The notes under the pieces are model-generated. The model had not been told where the DNA came from. It saw only the letters and a program-made list of their open reading frames with translations, and did not search any database. The position numbers were made by a program, and so were the translations under genes. Shown here one piece after another: positions 53,456-61,684 of a DNA stretch of 64,000 bases (position 1 is the first letter of the stretch; each line of letters opens with the position of its first letter). The stretch covers positions 1 to 64,000 of the forward strand of contig CAVJRQ010000033.1 in assembly GCA_963652075.1 (NCBI GenBank), in the 5' to 3' direction. This stretch comes from Phocaeicola_A sp963652075. Lineage in GTDB: Bacteria > Bacteroidota > Bacteroidia > Bacteroidales > Bacteroidaceae.

Positions 53456-55516
53456 CTATTTCAGCGTCCAGGTGCAAGTGTCGGTAAGGGTCTTCTTGCC
53501 GCTCTTGCCTACTACCTTGATGACGTTCTCGCCCGGGGTGAGGGTGACGTTCCACACCATGCGGTTGACATCGTCCTTGCGCATCTTGCCAATCTTCTTG
53601 TCGTTGATGTAGAGCGTAGCCTCTTTCAGGTTGCTGTAGACACGCACCTGGGTGTCGGCTTTCGTGCGTGAGGTGAAGCGACGGCTGGTGATGTAGAGCA
53701 TCGGCTCGGGATTCCAGTTGGCTTTGTAGAAGTAGAACACGTCTTTCTTCGTCTTGCGGTCGTAGGTGACGGAGCCCTTGTCGTTGATGCCCGGCGTGTC
53801 TCCCTCGTTGCGGAAGAAGGACTGCATGTCGGAGAACTGCCAGATGATTTTCGCCCACAGGTAGGGACGTTTGGCGAACGCACGCCAATAGCCTTCATGA
53901 CAAATGGCCTGGTGCTCCTCGGGGTGATAGCCGCCTTTGGCCACGAAGTCCACGTCCAACGGGTCTTCGTGCTGCAAGGGACTGCCGCCCGCTCCATATT
54001 CCGACACGCCTACAGGGTAGCCCTTGGCAGTGGCGTGGGCGTTGTCGAAGAACTCACCCGCCAACTGCTCGGACTTGGTCCAGCTGAAGTATTTGTTCCA
54101 TGCCACCAAGTCGCTACAGCCCAAGTAGGGGACTTGGTCCACGCAAGTGGCGAAGGTGGTGAGGCGCGACGGGTCGAGCTGTTTATAGAGGGCATTGATT
54201 TCCTTGACGAAAGCGATGGGATTGTCATACTCCTGGAAGCGGTTGTTGTCGCTCAGCAAGAGTTCGTTGAAGATGCCCCAGAAGCAGATGGATGGGTGGT
54301 TGAAGTTTTGGTAAACCAATTCACGCGTCACTTGGCGTGCGTTGTCTTCAAATCCTTTGTTGTGGAGGTAGCCCGTGTAGGCATAGCCGCCGGGGCCGCA
54401 CATCGGAATCTCGGTCCACAGGAGGATACCGTTCTTGTCACTCAGGTCGTATATGGGCTTGCCGTGAGGATAGTGCGCCAAGCGGAGCACCGTAGCACCC
54501 ACTTCGTTGACGAGTTCCATGTCACGCTCATAGTCCTCCATGGTGAGTGCGCTACCCTTCCCCTTCACGTCGTCGTGACGGCAATAGCCGTGCAGGTCGA
54601 GGGGTTTCCCGTTGAGGAAGAATCCCTTGTCGGGGTCAGCATGGAAGTAGCGGAAACCGGTACGCTCGGTCACGCGGTCAATCAACGCGCCGTTGTCATA
54701 GAGTTCGGCGGTGACGGTATAGAGGTAAGGATTGCGCTTGCCGTCCCACAGTGTGGGGTTGTTGAGGGTGAAGGGCTGCTTCACCGTTTCGCCCGTCACG
54801 GCTGTCTCTTTCTCCGCAACCGGTTGGCCGTCGGCATTGAAGATGACGGTCTTCACGGTCAGTCCCGCCTTTTGCTCTTTCAGCGAGAGGATGGTTTCCA
54901 CGGTCAAGTCGGCCTGTGTGTCGGTCACTTTGTCCTGGTGGATGAGGAGACCGGAAGAGGCGTAGAAAAGAGGCGAGATGCAGTTCTTGTCCGTTATAAT
55001 CAAGTGGCAAGGGCGATGAAGTCCGCCATAGATGTTGAAGTCGCCGCTGATGGGGAGGATGTCGGTACGGTAGGCATTGCTCACCCACACCTCCACGTCA
55101 TTGGAGCCTTCGTGCACGTAGTCGGTAATCTCTATGCAGAAAGCGGTGTAGCCGCCTAAGTGCGTGCCCACGGTGCGGTAGTTCACCATCACGTCGGCAG
55201 CGGAGTTGGCTCCCTCAAAATAGAGGAAGAGGCGCTTGTCCTTCATGGCGGGAGTGACCTTCAGGTCACGTTTGTAAATCATCATTTCCCGGTTGTACTG
55301 GGTCGTGCCCTTCAGGTACTCGGCGTTCCACGTATGGGGAAGCGTCACCGGTGTCAACCGGGCGTTGCGACTGTTGTCCGTGATGGGTTTGATGCCCCAA
55401 CCCTTGTCGAGGAGGACGGAGGTACGCGGATTGTCATTGCCGAAAGCGGCCGCGCCACCGAGGAGCCATACCATGGCGGCGCACAATGCAGTGAATGTTG
55501 TTCTCTTTAGTTTCAT
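53456..55516 (-). CDS. Glycoside hydrolase family 2 enzyme (beta-galactosidase-like), secreted
   Basis: A 686-residue exported GH2 protein (signal peptide about 1-26). Jelly-roll domain first (LTPVTLPHTWNAEYLKGTTQYNRE, YFEGANSAADVMVNYRTVGTHLGGY), an Ig-like domain (about 200-290), then the TIM barrel. The acid/base glutamate is Glu418 in GIFNELLLSDNN and the nucleophile Glu505 in GVSEYGAGGSP. A C-terminal Ig-like domain (about 590-686) ends TDTCTWTLK. GH2 covers beta-galactosidase, beta-mannosidase and beta-glucuronidase; specificity cannot be fixed here. Single gene. Confidence 0.92.
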   Translation of the reverse strand: MKLKRTTFTALCAAMVWLLGGAAAFGNDNPRTSVLLDKGWGIKPITDNSRNARLTPVTLPHTWNAEYLKGTTQYNREMMIYKRDLKVTPAMKDKRLFLYFEGANSAADVMVNYRTVGTHLGGYTAFCIEITDYVHEGSNDVEVWVSNAYRTDILPISGDFNIYGGLHRPCHLIITDKNCISPLFYASSGLLIHQDKVTDTQADLTVETILSLKEQKAGLTVKTVIFNADGQPVAEKETAVTGETVKQPFTLNNPTLWDGKRNPYLYTVTAELYDNGALIDRVTERTGFRYFHADPDKGFFLNGKPLDLHGYCRHDDVKGKGSALTMEDYERDMELVNEVGATVLRLAHYPHGKPIYDLSDKNGILLWTEIPMCGPGGYAYTGYLHNKGFEDNARQVTRELVYQNFNHPSICFWGIFNELLLSDNNRFQEYDNPIAFVKEINALYKQLDPSRLTTFATCVDQVPYLGCSDLVAWNKYFSWTKSEQLAGEFFDNAHATAKGYPVGVSEYGAGGSPLQHEDPLDVDFVAKGGYHPEEHQAICHEGYWRAFAKRPYLWAKIIWQFSDMQSFFRNEGDTPGINDKGSVTYDRKTKKDVFYFYKANWNPEPMLYITSRRFTSRTKADTQVRVYSNLKEATLYINDKKIGKMRKDDVNRMVWNVTLTPGENVIKVVGKSGKKTLTDTCTWTLK

Positions 55517-55657
55517 ATCGATATGTGTTTGTTTCCTATGTCGGGGGCATCATCCGCAAGGGCCTCGCCATGCAGTGTGACACACATATTTATATACGGA
55601 GCAGGCGGCGCAAGCACTTACCGCCTACGGACTTTCTTTTGTTATTTTGGCACATTG

Positions 55658-55690
55658 TTTGTCCCTCACCGAAATAGTTTGGTAATTTTG
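55658..55690 (+). promoter_or_regulatory. Promoter of CobW-family gene
   Basis: TTTG at 55658-55661, 21-bp spacer, TAATTTTGCC (-7 at 55683-55690), about 45 bp before the start. Confidence 0.7.
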
Positions 55691-55733
55691 CCAACCGAAA
55701 CAGTGTGGACAAACTTATAATATCATCAATAAT

Positions 55734-57038
55734 ATGGAGAAAAAAGAGACACCGGTGCTGCTGCTTACCGGTTACTTAGGAAGCGGCAAGACGACGTTGG
55801 TGAACCACATCCTTTCCAACCAACGGGGCATTAAGTTCGCCGTCATCGTGAACGATATAGGCGAGGTGAACATCGACGCGGACCTGATTCAGAAGGGCGG
55901 TATCGTGGGCAAGAAGGACGACAGTCTGGTGGCGTTGCAGAACGGATGTATCTGCTGCACGCTGAAGATGGACCTGATAGAGCAGCTCAACGAGATACAG
56001 AAGATGCAACGGTTCGACTACATCGTGATAGAGGCCAGCGGCATCTGCGAGCCGGAGCCCATTGCGCGTACCATCTGCTCGATGCGGCGCATGGGTGGAG
56101 AATATACGCGGTACGGAGTGCCGCGCCTCGACTGTGTCTGCACGGTGGTGGACAGCCTGCGCCTACAGAGTGAGTTCGCCTGCGGCGACAGTCTGACGAA
56201 ACAGCAGATTGACGACGAGGACATCGAGAACCTTATCATCCAACAGATAGAGTTCTGTAACCTCATCCTGCTCAACAAGGCTTCGGAGGTGAAACCAGAG
56301 GAGCTGGAACGCATCAAGCACATCATACGGGTGCTGCAACCCGGTGCGGAGATTATCACCTGCGACTACGCCGACGTGGACATCACGAACCTGATAAACA
56401 CCCACCTCTTCAACTACGACAAAGCCGCCACCTCCGCCGGATGGATTCGTGAACTGGAACGCGAAGTGACCGAAGAGGAGGAGAAGGAGGCGCACGAACC
56501 GGGACATCACCATCACCATGACGATGATGATGACGAAGATGAACATGGGCATCACCACCACGATGAGGAGGAACACGAGCATCACCATCATGACGATGAC
56601 GACGACGATGAAGAGGAGCACGGGCACGGACATCACCACCACCATCACCACCACGACGAGGGGGAGGCGGAAGAGTACGGCATCGGCACGTTTGTCTACT
56701 ATCGCCGTCAAGCCTTTAACCTCCGCAAGTTCGAGGCGTTCGTCAACGACCGCTGGCCTAAGAACATCATCCGGGCCAAGGGCGTTTGCTACTTCAGCAG
56801 CAACACCGACATGTCGTACCTCTTCGAGCAGGCCGGCGTGCAAAAGAAACTGATTGAGGCCGGGCAGTGGTACGCCACCGCTCCCGAAGAAGACTTGATA
56901 CAGCTGATGAAGCAAGAGCCTGGACTGCTACGCGACTGGGACGACAAGTACGGCGACCGCATGGAGAAGATTGTCTTCATCGGCCAGCACATAGACAAGG
57001 AGCGGATAACCCGCGAGCTGGATGCCTGCCTGGAATAG
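55734..57038 (+). CDS. CobW/COG0523-family GTPase with long His/Asp-rich insert
   Basis: A 434-residue metal-chaperone-type GTPase. Walker A GYLGSGKTTL (13-22), the metal-binding CICC motif at 72-75 within QNGCICCTLKMDL, and the EASGICEP switch region are canonical for COG0523. Residues about 255-309 form a run of His blocks alternating with Asp/Glu (GHHHHHDDDDDEDEHGHHHH type), a likely zinc, nickel or cobalt store. The CobW C-terminal domain (about 315-434, FNLRKFEAFVNDRWPKNIIRAKG) follows. COG0523 members deliver metals to enzymes or act in zinc shortage. Neighbours do not fix the metal, although a zinc protease gene follows on the other strand. Confidence 0.92.
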   Translation: MEKKETPVLLLTGYLGSGKTTLVNHILSNQRGIKFAVIVNDIGEVNIDADLIQKGGIVGKKDDSLVALQNGCICCTLKMDLIEQLNEIQKMQRFDYIVIEASGICEPEPIARTICSMRRMGGEYTRYGVPRLDCVCTVVDSLRLQSEFACGDSLTKQQIDDEDIENLIIQQIEFCNLILLNKASEVKPEELERIKHIIRVLQPGAEIITCDYADVDITNLINTHLFNYDKAATSAGWIRELEREVTEEEEKEAHEPGHHHHHDDDDDEDEHGHHHHDEEEHEHHHHDDDDDDEEEHGHGHHHHHHHHDEGEAEEYGIGTFVYYRRQAFNLRKFEAFVNDRWPKNIIRAKGVCYFSSNTDMSYLFEQAGVQKKLIEAGQWYATAPEEDLIQLMKQEPGLLRDWDDKYGDRMEKIVFIGQHIDKERITRELDACLE

Positions 57039-57067
57039 GCGAATGAACCTACCTCGGCCTCAAACGA

Positions 57068-57117
57068 GACTATACCTCAAGTGCCAATGAGGTATAGTCC
57101 CGTTGGCACTTGAGGTA
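57068..57117. terminator. Overlapping alternative hairpins between convergent genes
   Basis: Stem A: GACTATACCTCA (57068-57079) with TGAGGTATAGTC (57088-57099), perfect 12 bp, 8-nt loop. Stem B: TACCTCAAGTGCCAA (57073-57087) with TTGGCACTTGAGGTA (57103-57117), perfect 15 bp. They share 57073-57079, so only one can form. Most simply a terminator region for the CobW gene, but neither exit has a T-run. Confidence 0.65.
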
Positions 57118-57150
57118 GTACCGCATTTTTGGGAGCGATTCGCCCCAATA

Positions 57151-57238
57151 AACGCAAGCAGTTGCATCGACCAACGTAAGTACTTTCATCGGGCATCGTA
57201 AGTACTTACGTGAGCCGACGTAAGTACTTACGTGTGGA
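57151..57238. repeat. Four 22-bp units with palindromic cores
   Basis: Units begin at 57151, 57173, 57195 and 57217. Cores are GCAAGCAGTTGC, CGTAAGTACTTTC, CGTAAGTACTTACG and ACGTAAGTACTTACGT; the last two are perfect palindromes. The pitch is exactly 22 bp. The array ends against the stop codon of the metalloprotease gene at 57241. Confidence 0.88.
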
Positions 57239-57240
57239 GG

Positions 57241-59709
57241 TCAGTTTTTCTTCTCCTCTTCGGTGGCCTGCCGGATTTGTTGCAACAGGTCATCGTAGTG
57301 GTAGGCTTCCAAGCTGCCCGACTGACTGGCGGCACGCTGTTCCTCGATGTACTTCTTCACCTTGTCGAGATGCATCCGCACATACACGGGCACATCAGTC
57401 CGGGCTTCGGGGAAAGCACCCGGCTTGGCGACCTCCGTCGGCTTGAGAACCTTGCAGAGGCTCGTGACGTAAGTGCGCTCATTCTGACGGATGAAGAAGT
57501 TGCCTTTCTCATCCTGCGCGTCAAAGGGTTTCCACACGAGGTTGAACACGTCATCCAAGTACTCGTCCAACGGATAGGGTTCGGTGGCGTATTGGGCGGA
57601 TTGATGCATCTCCTTCAGCGTTCCGTTGGCAAGAAGTCCCGTGATAGTTACCGTTTGGCGACTGCCTATCTCGGTCATCATGTTGGTGCCCGTCTTGGAA
57701 GTCACCTCTTCGGGATAGAGCCAATACTGGGGTGTGAAGATGTTGCGTCCATACCAGTCCAACGCTTCTTTCTGACGGCTTGCCGGCACGGGCTCTTCGG
57801 GTTTCAGGTCCGGAGCCGTGTTGTGGTAGATGCCACCCAGGTTGCGTTGCACATGCGTCACGTAGCGGCCATACTGGCCGTACACGGCCTTGTAGATACT
57901 CTTCAAGTCATCATACACGCCGTCCGGTTGCGCTGTCCAGTCGAGGATATTCTCCATCACGCGCTTCAGGTTCTTGATTCCGTAATCACCGGCTTTCATA
58001 CTGTTGTCGCCCAAGTCCTCCATCTGGTCGCGCGGGTCTCTGCCCATTCCTTCATCGTCCACATACATCATGCGGTGGTCGGACTTCAGTTTCTTGGTCA
58101 CCTCCGTGCGCAAGGCTTTCTTCTCCGCAAAGGCATCCTTGTACTCGGGGCGGTACTTATAGCCCCAATAGATGGCCCACAGGTCGTAGTCGCCGATGCG
58201 GGGGAAGAGCCCCTTGGGCGAGATGTGGTCTTCGGGTTGCGCCACGTAGTTGAAGCGCGCGTAGTCCATAATGGAGATGGTGTGTCCATGAGCCTCCACC
58301 CACGATTTGTCGCGCAGTTTCTCCACCGGAGTGGCCGAGCTGGCCATCATGTTGTGTCGCAGTCCAAGGGTGTGACCCACCTCGTGCGAAGAGACGAAGC
58401 GGATGAGCGTACCCATCAGCTCGTCACTGAAGGTCATCGTGCGCGCCCGTTTGTCCAGCACTCCGCACTGCACCATATACCATTTCTTCAACAGATTCAT
58501 CACGTTGTGATACCAGCAGATATGGCTCTCCATAATCTCACCGCTGCGAGGGTCTACCACGCAAGGTCCGTAGGCGTTCTCTTGCTCGGAGGGCAGGTAG
58601 CGGATCACGCTGAAGCGCGCGTCGTCGATGTCCATCGTTTCATCCTCGGGCCACTCTTTCGCCGTGATGGCGTTCTTGAAGCCCGCAGCCTCGAAGGCCT
58701 TGTTCCAGTCCTCCACGCCGGCTATCAGGTAGGGCACCCACTTCTTCGGCGTGGCAGGGTCGATGTAGTAGACAATCTGTTTCTTGGGTTCTGTCAGCTT
58801 GCCGCTGCGGTAACTCGCTTCGTCCTTCGGCTCCAAGCGGTAGCGGTGCGTGATGGCCATCTGGTCTGTCACCTGTTGGTTATCAGAGAAGATGGTGATG
58901 GGTGTCTCGAAATAGCCTACCCTCTCGTCCGCATAGCGCGGACGCATCGGCTCTTCGGGCAGCAGCACGATGCTGGTGTTCAGCTTCAGCGTGACGGCTC
59001 CCGTCTTGGAGGCCGGCATCCTGCCGATGTTCACGTTGTAGGTACGCAAGGTCACCACAGAGATGTTTTGCGGAAACGTCTTGATGGTGTCCACCATGGA
59101 ACGCTCCGGTGCCAGGCCGTTGAGCGAGAGAGCCGTGCGGTTGCGTGTGGTGAAGCCAAAGAGTTTGTTGTCCGCCAACGCCAGTTTGGAGATGTTCACC
59201 AACTGCGCCTTGGTGTCGGGGTTGCGTCCTATCACCTCGAGTTTGGCGAGTATGGGGTCTACGGTCGACCCTTCCACAGCCTTGTAGATATTGTCCTCGG
59301 CGGAGGCGTACTGGGTCTGTGCGTATTCCCTCAGCAGCAAGGTCTTGTCATCGAACTGCTCCCAGTAGACCACGCTGGTGTTCACCTCTTCGCCCGTCAA
59401 TTTGCCCAGTCCCTGCGGCACGCCCCTGAAACGGGTGACGGCAAGCAACAGCCGTCCCATCAGTGAGTCGGGCACCTCCACGTACCAGTCGTTCTTGATG
59501 TGGCGTACCAGGAAGAGTCCGTCACGCGCTGACCCGCCGTCCTTGAGTAGTTTCTCATAGGCGTTCGGAGCCTTCGCCTTCACCGAATCCTTAGCGACCT
59601 CACTCTTCACGGAGTCCCTGGCCGCCGTCGCCTTTCCGTCGTCTGTTCCCGCTATCGCGAGTGAACAGGAGCATGCGAACATCATCGCATACACGAATAA
59701 TCGTTTCAT
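57241..59709 (-). CDS. Secreted zinc-dependent metalloprotease (DUF5117/DUF5118 type)
   Basis: An 822-residue exported protein (signal peptide about 1-20). The metzincin-type zinc site HEVGHTLGLRHN begins at about residue 442, with catalytic Glu next to the first His. The N-terminal region (about 40-330, with GLFLVRHIKNDWYVEVPDSLMGRLLLAVTR) matches DUF5118/DUF5117, which flank the catalytic domain in this Bacteroidetes family. The FETPITIFSDNQQ and YYIDPATPKKWVPYLIAGVEDWNKAFEAAGF segments are typical. Substrate unknown; such genes often accompany SusCD pairs but none is adjacent here. Confidence 0.9.
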   Translation of the reverse strand: MKRLFVYAMMFACSCSLAIAGTDDGKATAARDSVKSEVAKDSVKAKAPNAYEKLLKDGGSARDGLFLVRHIKNDWYVEVPDSLMGRLLLAVTRFRGVPQGLGKLTGEEVNTSVVYWEQFDDKTLLLREYAQTQYASAEDNIYKAVEGSTVDPILAKLEVIGRNPDTKAQLVNISKLALADNKLFGFTTRNRTALSLNGLAPERSMVDTIKTFPQNISVVTLRTYNVNIGRMPASKTGAVTLKLNTSIVLLPEEPMRPRYADERVGYFETPITIFSDNQQVTDQMAITHRYRLEPKDEASYRSGKLTEPKKQIVYYIDPATPKKWVPYLIAGVEDWNKAFEAAGFKNAITAKEWPEDETMDIDDARFSVIRYLPSEQENAYGPCVVDPRSGEIMESHICWYHNVMNLLKKWYMVQCGVLDKRARTMTFSDELMGTLIRFVSSHEVGHTLGLRHNMMASSATPVEKLRDKSWVEAHGHTISIMDYARFNYVAQPEDHISPKGLFPRIGDYDLWAIYWGYKYRPEYKDAFAEKKALRTEVTKKLKSDHRMMYVDDEGMGRDPRDQMEDLGDNSMKAGDYGIKNLKRVMENILDWTAQPDGVYDDLKSIYKAVYGQYGRYVTHVQRNLGGIYHNTAPDLKPEEPVPASRQKEALDWYGRNIFTPQYWLYPEEVTSKTGTNMMTEIGSRQTVTITGLLANGTLKEMHQSAQYATEPYPLDEYLDDVFNLVWKPFDAQDEKGNFFIRQNERTYVTSLCKVLKPTEVAKPGAFPEARTDVPVYVRMHLDKVKKYIEEQRAASQSGSLEAYHYDDLLQQIRQATEEEKKN

Positions 59710-59750
59710 CTGCTAATCTAAATATGTTATTTGTTCATAGTCCGGTTATT

Positions 59751-59809
59751 GCGCACAAAGATAACACAAGTATTGCAAACCGCCCGTTTTATTTCGTATC
59801 TTTGTGCGC
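59751..59809. promoter_or_regulatory. Divergent promoter pair forming a perfect inverted repeat
   Basis: GCGCACAAAGATA (59751-59763) and TATCTTTGTGCGC (59797-59809) are exact complements. Each contains a TATCTTTG -7 element: the left one faces the metalloprotease gene, the right one faces ruvA. The centre (33 bp) is AT-rich. Confidence 0.6.
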
Positions 59810-59857
59810 CCCCAAGGGCGACAAACAATCATCATTGACCACTAAAAACGAGACTTC

Positions 59858-60445
59858 ATGATAGACTACATCAAAGGCGACATCGCGGAAATCACGCCGG
59901 CACAGGCCATCCTTGAGGCCAACGGCATCGGCTACGCGCTCAACATATCGCTCAACACCTACACGGCCATTCAGGGGAAGAGCTGCACGAAGCTCTACGT
60001 CTACGAGGCCATCCGCGAGGACGCTTACGTGCTCTATGGCTTTGCGGACAAAAAGGAGCGAGAGCTCTTCCTGTTGCTCATCTCCGTGTCGGGCATCGGC
60101 GGCAACACCGCCCGCATGATTCTGTCGGCACTCTCGCCCAATGAATTGTGCGATGTCATCAGCTCGGGCAACGACAAGTTGCTGAAGACCGTGAAAGGTA
60201 TCGGCTTGAAGACAGCGCAGCGCATCATCGTGGATCTAAAGGACAAAATCGCCTTGACGGGCATCACACCCACCGGCAACCTCTTCTCGCCCGAAGCGTC
60301 CGAACTGCAGGAAGAGGCCGTTGCAGCCCTCACAATGCTGGGATTCCCCGCTGCCGCTTCACTGAAGGTGGTGCAAGCCATCCTGAAGGAAGAGCCAACC
60401 GCCGCAGTGGAGAAAGTCATCAAACTGGCACTGAAGCGGCTATAG
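59858..60445 (+). CDS. ruvA: Holliday junction branch-migration protein RuvA
   Basis: A 195-residue RuvA that holds the Holliday junction for the RuvB motor. The OB-fold start MIDYIKGDIAEITPAQAILEANGIGYALNIS is typical, followed by the helix-hairpin-helix pair (LISVSGIGGNTARMILSAL, LKTVKGIGLKTAQRIIVDLKDKI) and the RuvB-binding C-terminal domain (about 145-195). Full length. Single gene with its own promoter and terminator. Confidence 0.97.
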   Translation: MIDYIKGDIAEITPAQAILEANGIGYALNISLNTYTAIQGKSCTKLYVYEAIREDAYVLYGFADKKERELFLLLISVSGIGGNTARMILSALSPNELCDVISSGNDKLLKTVKGIGLKTAQRIIVDLKDKIALTGITPTGNLFSPEASELQEEAVAALTMLGFPAAASLKVVQAILKEEPTAAVEKVIKLALKRL

Positions 60446-60505
60446 ACAGACATTGGACTTCGGTAGCCGACCGGCTCGGAACGAGCCTCATCCACCCAAA
60501 GAATC

Positions 60506-60544
60506 AGACAGCCATTGCTGACAAACAATCAGCAATGGCTGTCT
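60506..60544 (+). terminator. Terminator of ruvA
   Basis: AGACAGCCATTGCTGA (60506-60521) with its perfect complement at 60529-60544, 7-nt loop, followed by AATTTAATTT. It may also serve the convergent GH43 gene. Confidence 0.85.
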
Positions 60545-60623
60545 AATTTAATTTACGCAGCTATCCAATCTCCGTAGTTGGCTGCTCACGTTGACCTCTT
60601 TGGTCGGTCGCTATACGGTTCCT

Positions 60624-61655
60624 TTATTTGTTCTCCGATTCAGCCAAGCGTCTTTGTTCTTCCGCCTTCAGCTTGTTGAAGAGCGACTCCTTCACCTTGA
60701 AGATGGTGCCGTGTTTGTGTCCTTTCGGGAAGGAAACGCGCTCGTCACACGGCGTAAAGGTCTTGAAGTCTTTCGTGGAGACTGCCCCGTAACGACCTTG
60801 GCGGTAGACATCGAAATAGATAATCCATTCGTCACCCAACTTGACGCAGCACGGACCCTCGGAATAGGTAGGAGCGAACTTGTCCGTAGGATTGGTGAAA
60901 GGACCTTCGGGCGACTCGCCAAAGACGCAGAAGAGGTCGCTGAAACCGGGCTTGCGGTTATCCTTCACAATGTAGACATAGTCCTTGGGGGCACGTTTCA
61001 CCAAGTACCCGTCGATGGAGTTGAATCCCGGGTCATAGTAAGCCTTAGCCGGAGAGAAAGTCTTGAAGTCCTTCGTCGTGGTGTAATAGCCCCGGTGGCA
61101 TGAGTTTGTACCCAGCGTGTCGGCAGCGGTATAACGTTCCTTGGGAATGGCGGACGACCAGATGACGAGGAACTGGTCTTTCTCGTCGTCATAGAAGAGT
61201 TCCGGTGCCCACACGTTGTTGGTGAGGGAGTCTTTCATGACCGGAATCTCACGCTGTTCGCTCCAGTGGATAAGGTCTTTGGAAGAGGCGTAACCGAAAC
61301 CCTTGGAGCCTGCCCAACCGGTGGTCCACACATAGTGGAACGTGCCGTCGGGGCCTTGCAGGATGGAGGGGTCACGCATCATGCATTGTTTATAATACTT
61401 GGGCGTGTCGACCTGGTTCGTGTAGATGTTGACGTAGAGCGACTGGTTGCCAACCTCCGGCTTGAGCCATACGCCAGCCAGGCTGTCCCAATGCAGTCCG
61501 TCGTAGCTATAGAGGAGGTGAAGACCGTCCAACGCCGGTTCGCGGTGGGAGGTAAATAGGTAGACTTCTCTCTCTGGTTTGGAACAGGCCGCCACGGAGA
61601 CGATTGCCACCGCCGCGACAACGGCCTTGCCCAACAAGGATTTCAACTGTTTCAT
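60624..61655 (-). CDS. GH43-like glycosidase lipoprotein
   Basis: A 343-residue lipoprotein (Cys24 in IVSVAAC) with a five-bladed-propeller layout of GH43/GH117-type enzymes. MMRDPSILQGPDGTFHYVWTT holds the likely catalytic Asp, NNVWAPELFYDDEKDQFLVIW the middle blade, and YSEGPCCVKLGDEWIIYFDVY the likely catalytic Glu. Such enzymes cleave arabinose, xylose or galactose linkages. It follows the coiled-coil lipoprotein gene by 29 bp and lies near a SusD gene, suggesting a small glycan-use cluster that continues past the window edge. Confidence 0.82.
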   Translation of the reverse strand: MKQLKSLLGKAVVAAVAIVSVAACSKPEREVYLFTSHREPALDGLHLLYSYDGLHWDSLAGVWLKPEVGNQSLYVNIYTNQVDTPKYYKQCMMRDPSILQGPDGTFHYVWTTGWAGSKGFGYASSKDLIHWSEQREIPVMKDSLTNNVWAPELFYDDEKDQFLVIWSSAIPKERYTAADTLGTNSCHRGYYTTTKDFKTFSPAKAYYDPGFNSIDGYLVKRAPKDYVYIVKDNRKPGFSDLFCVFGESPEGPFTNPTDKFAPTYSEGPCCVKLGDEWIIYFDVYRQGRYGAVSTKDFKTFTPCDERVSFPKGHKHGTIFKVKESLFNKLKAEEQRRLAESENK

Positions 61656-61684
61656 CGTTGTTTGTTTTACTGTTTATAATCTGG

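Noticed and set aside
56163..56915. Minus-strand membrane-like protein opposite the CobW gene
   Set aside because: The hydrophobic Val/Met/Ile runs are simply the reverse reading of the His/Asp codons.
57232..59466. 744-codon plus-strand frame opposite the metalloprotease
   Set aside because: Antisense to a gene with a clear HExxHxxGxxH site; no recognisable product.
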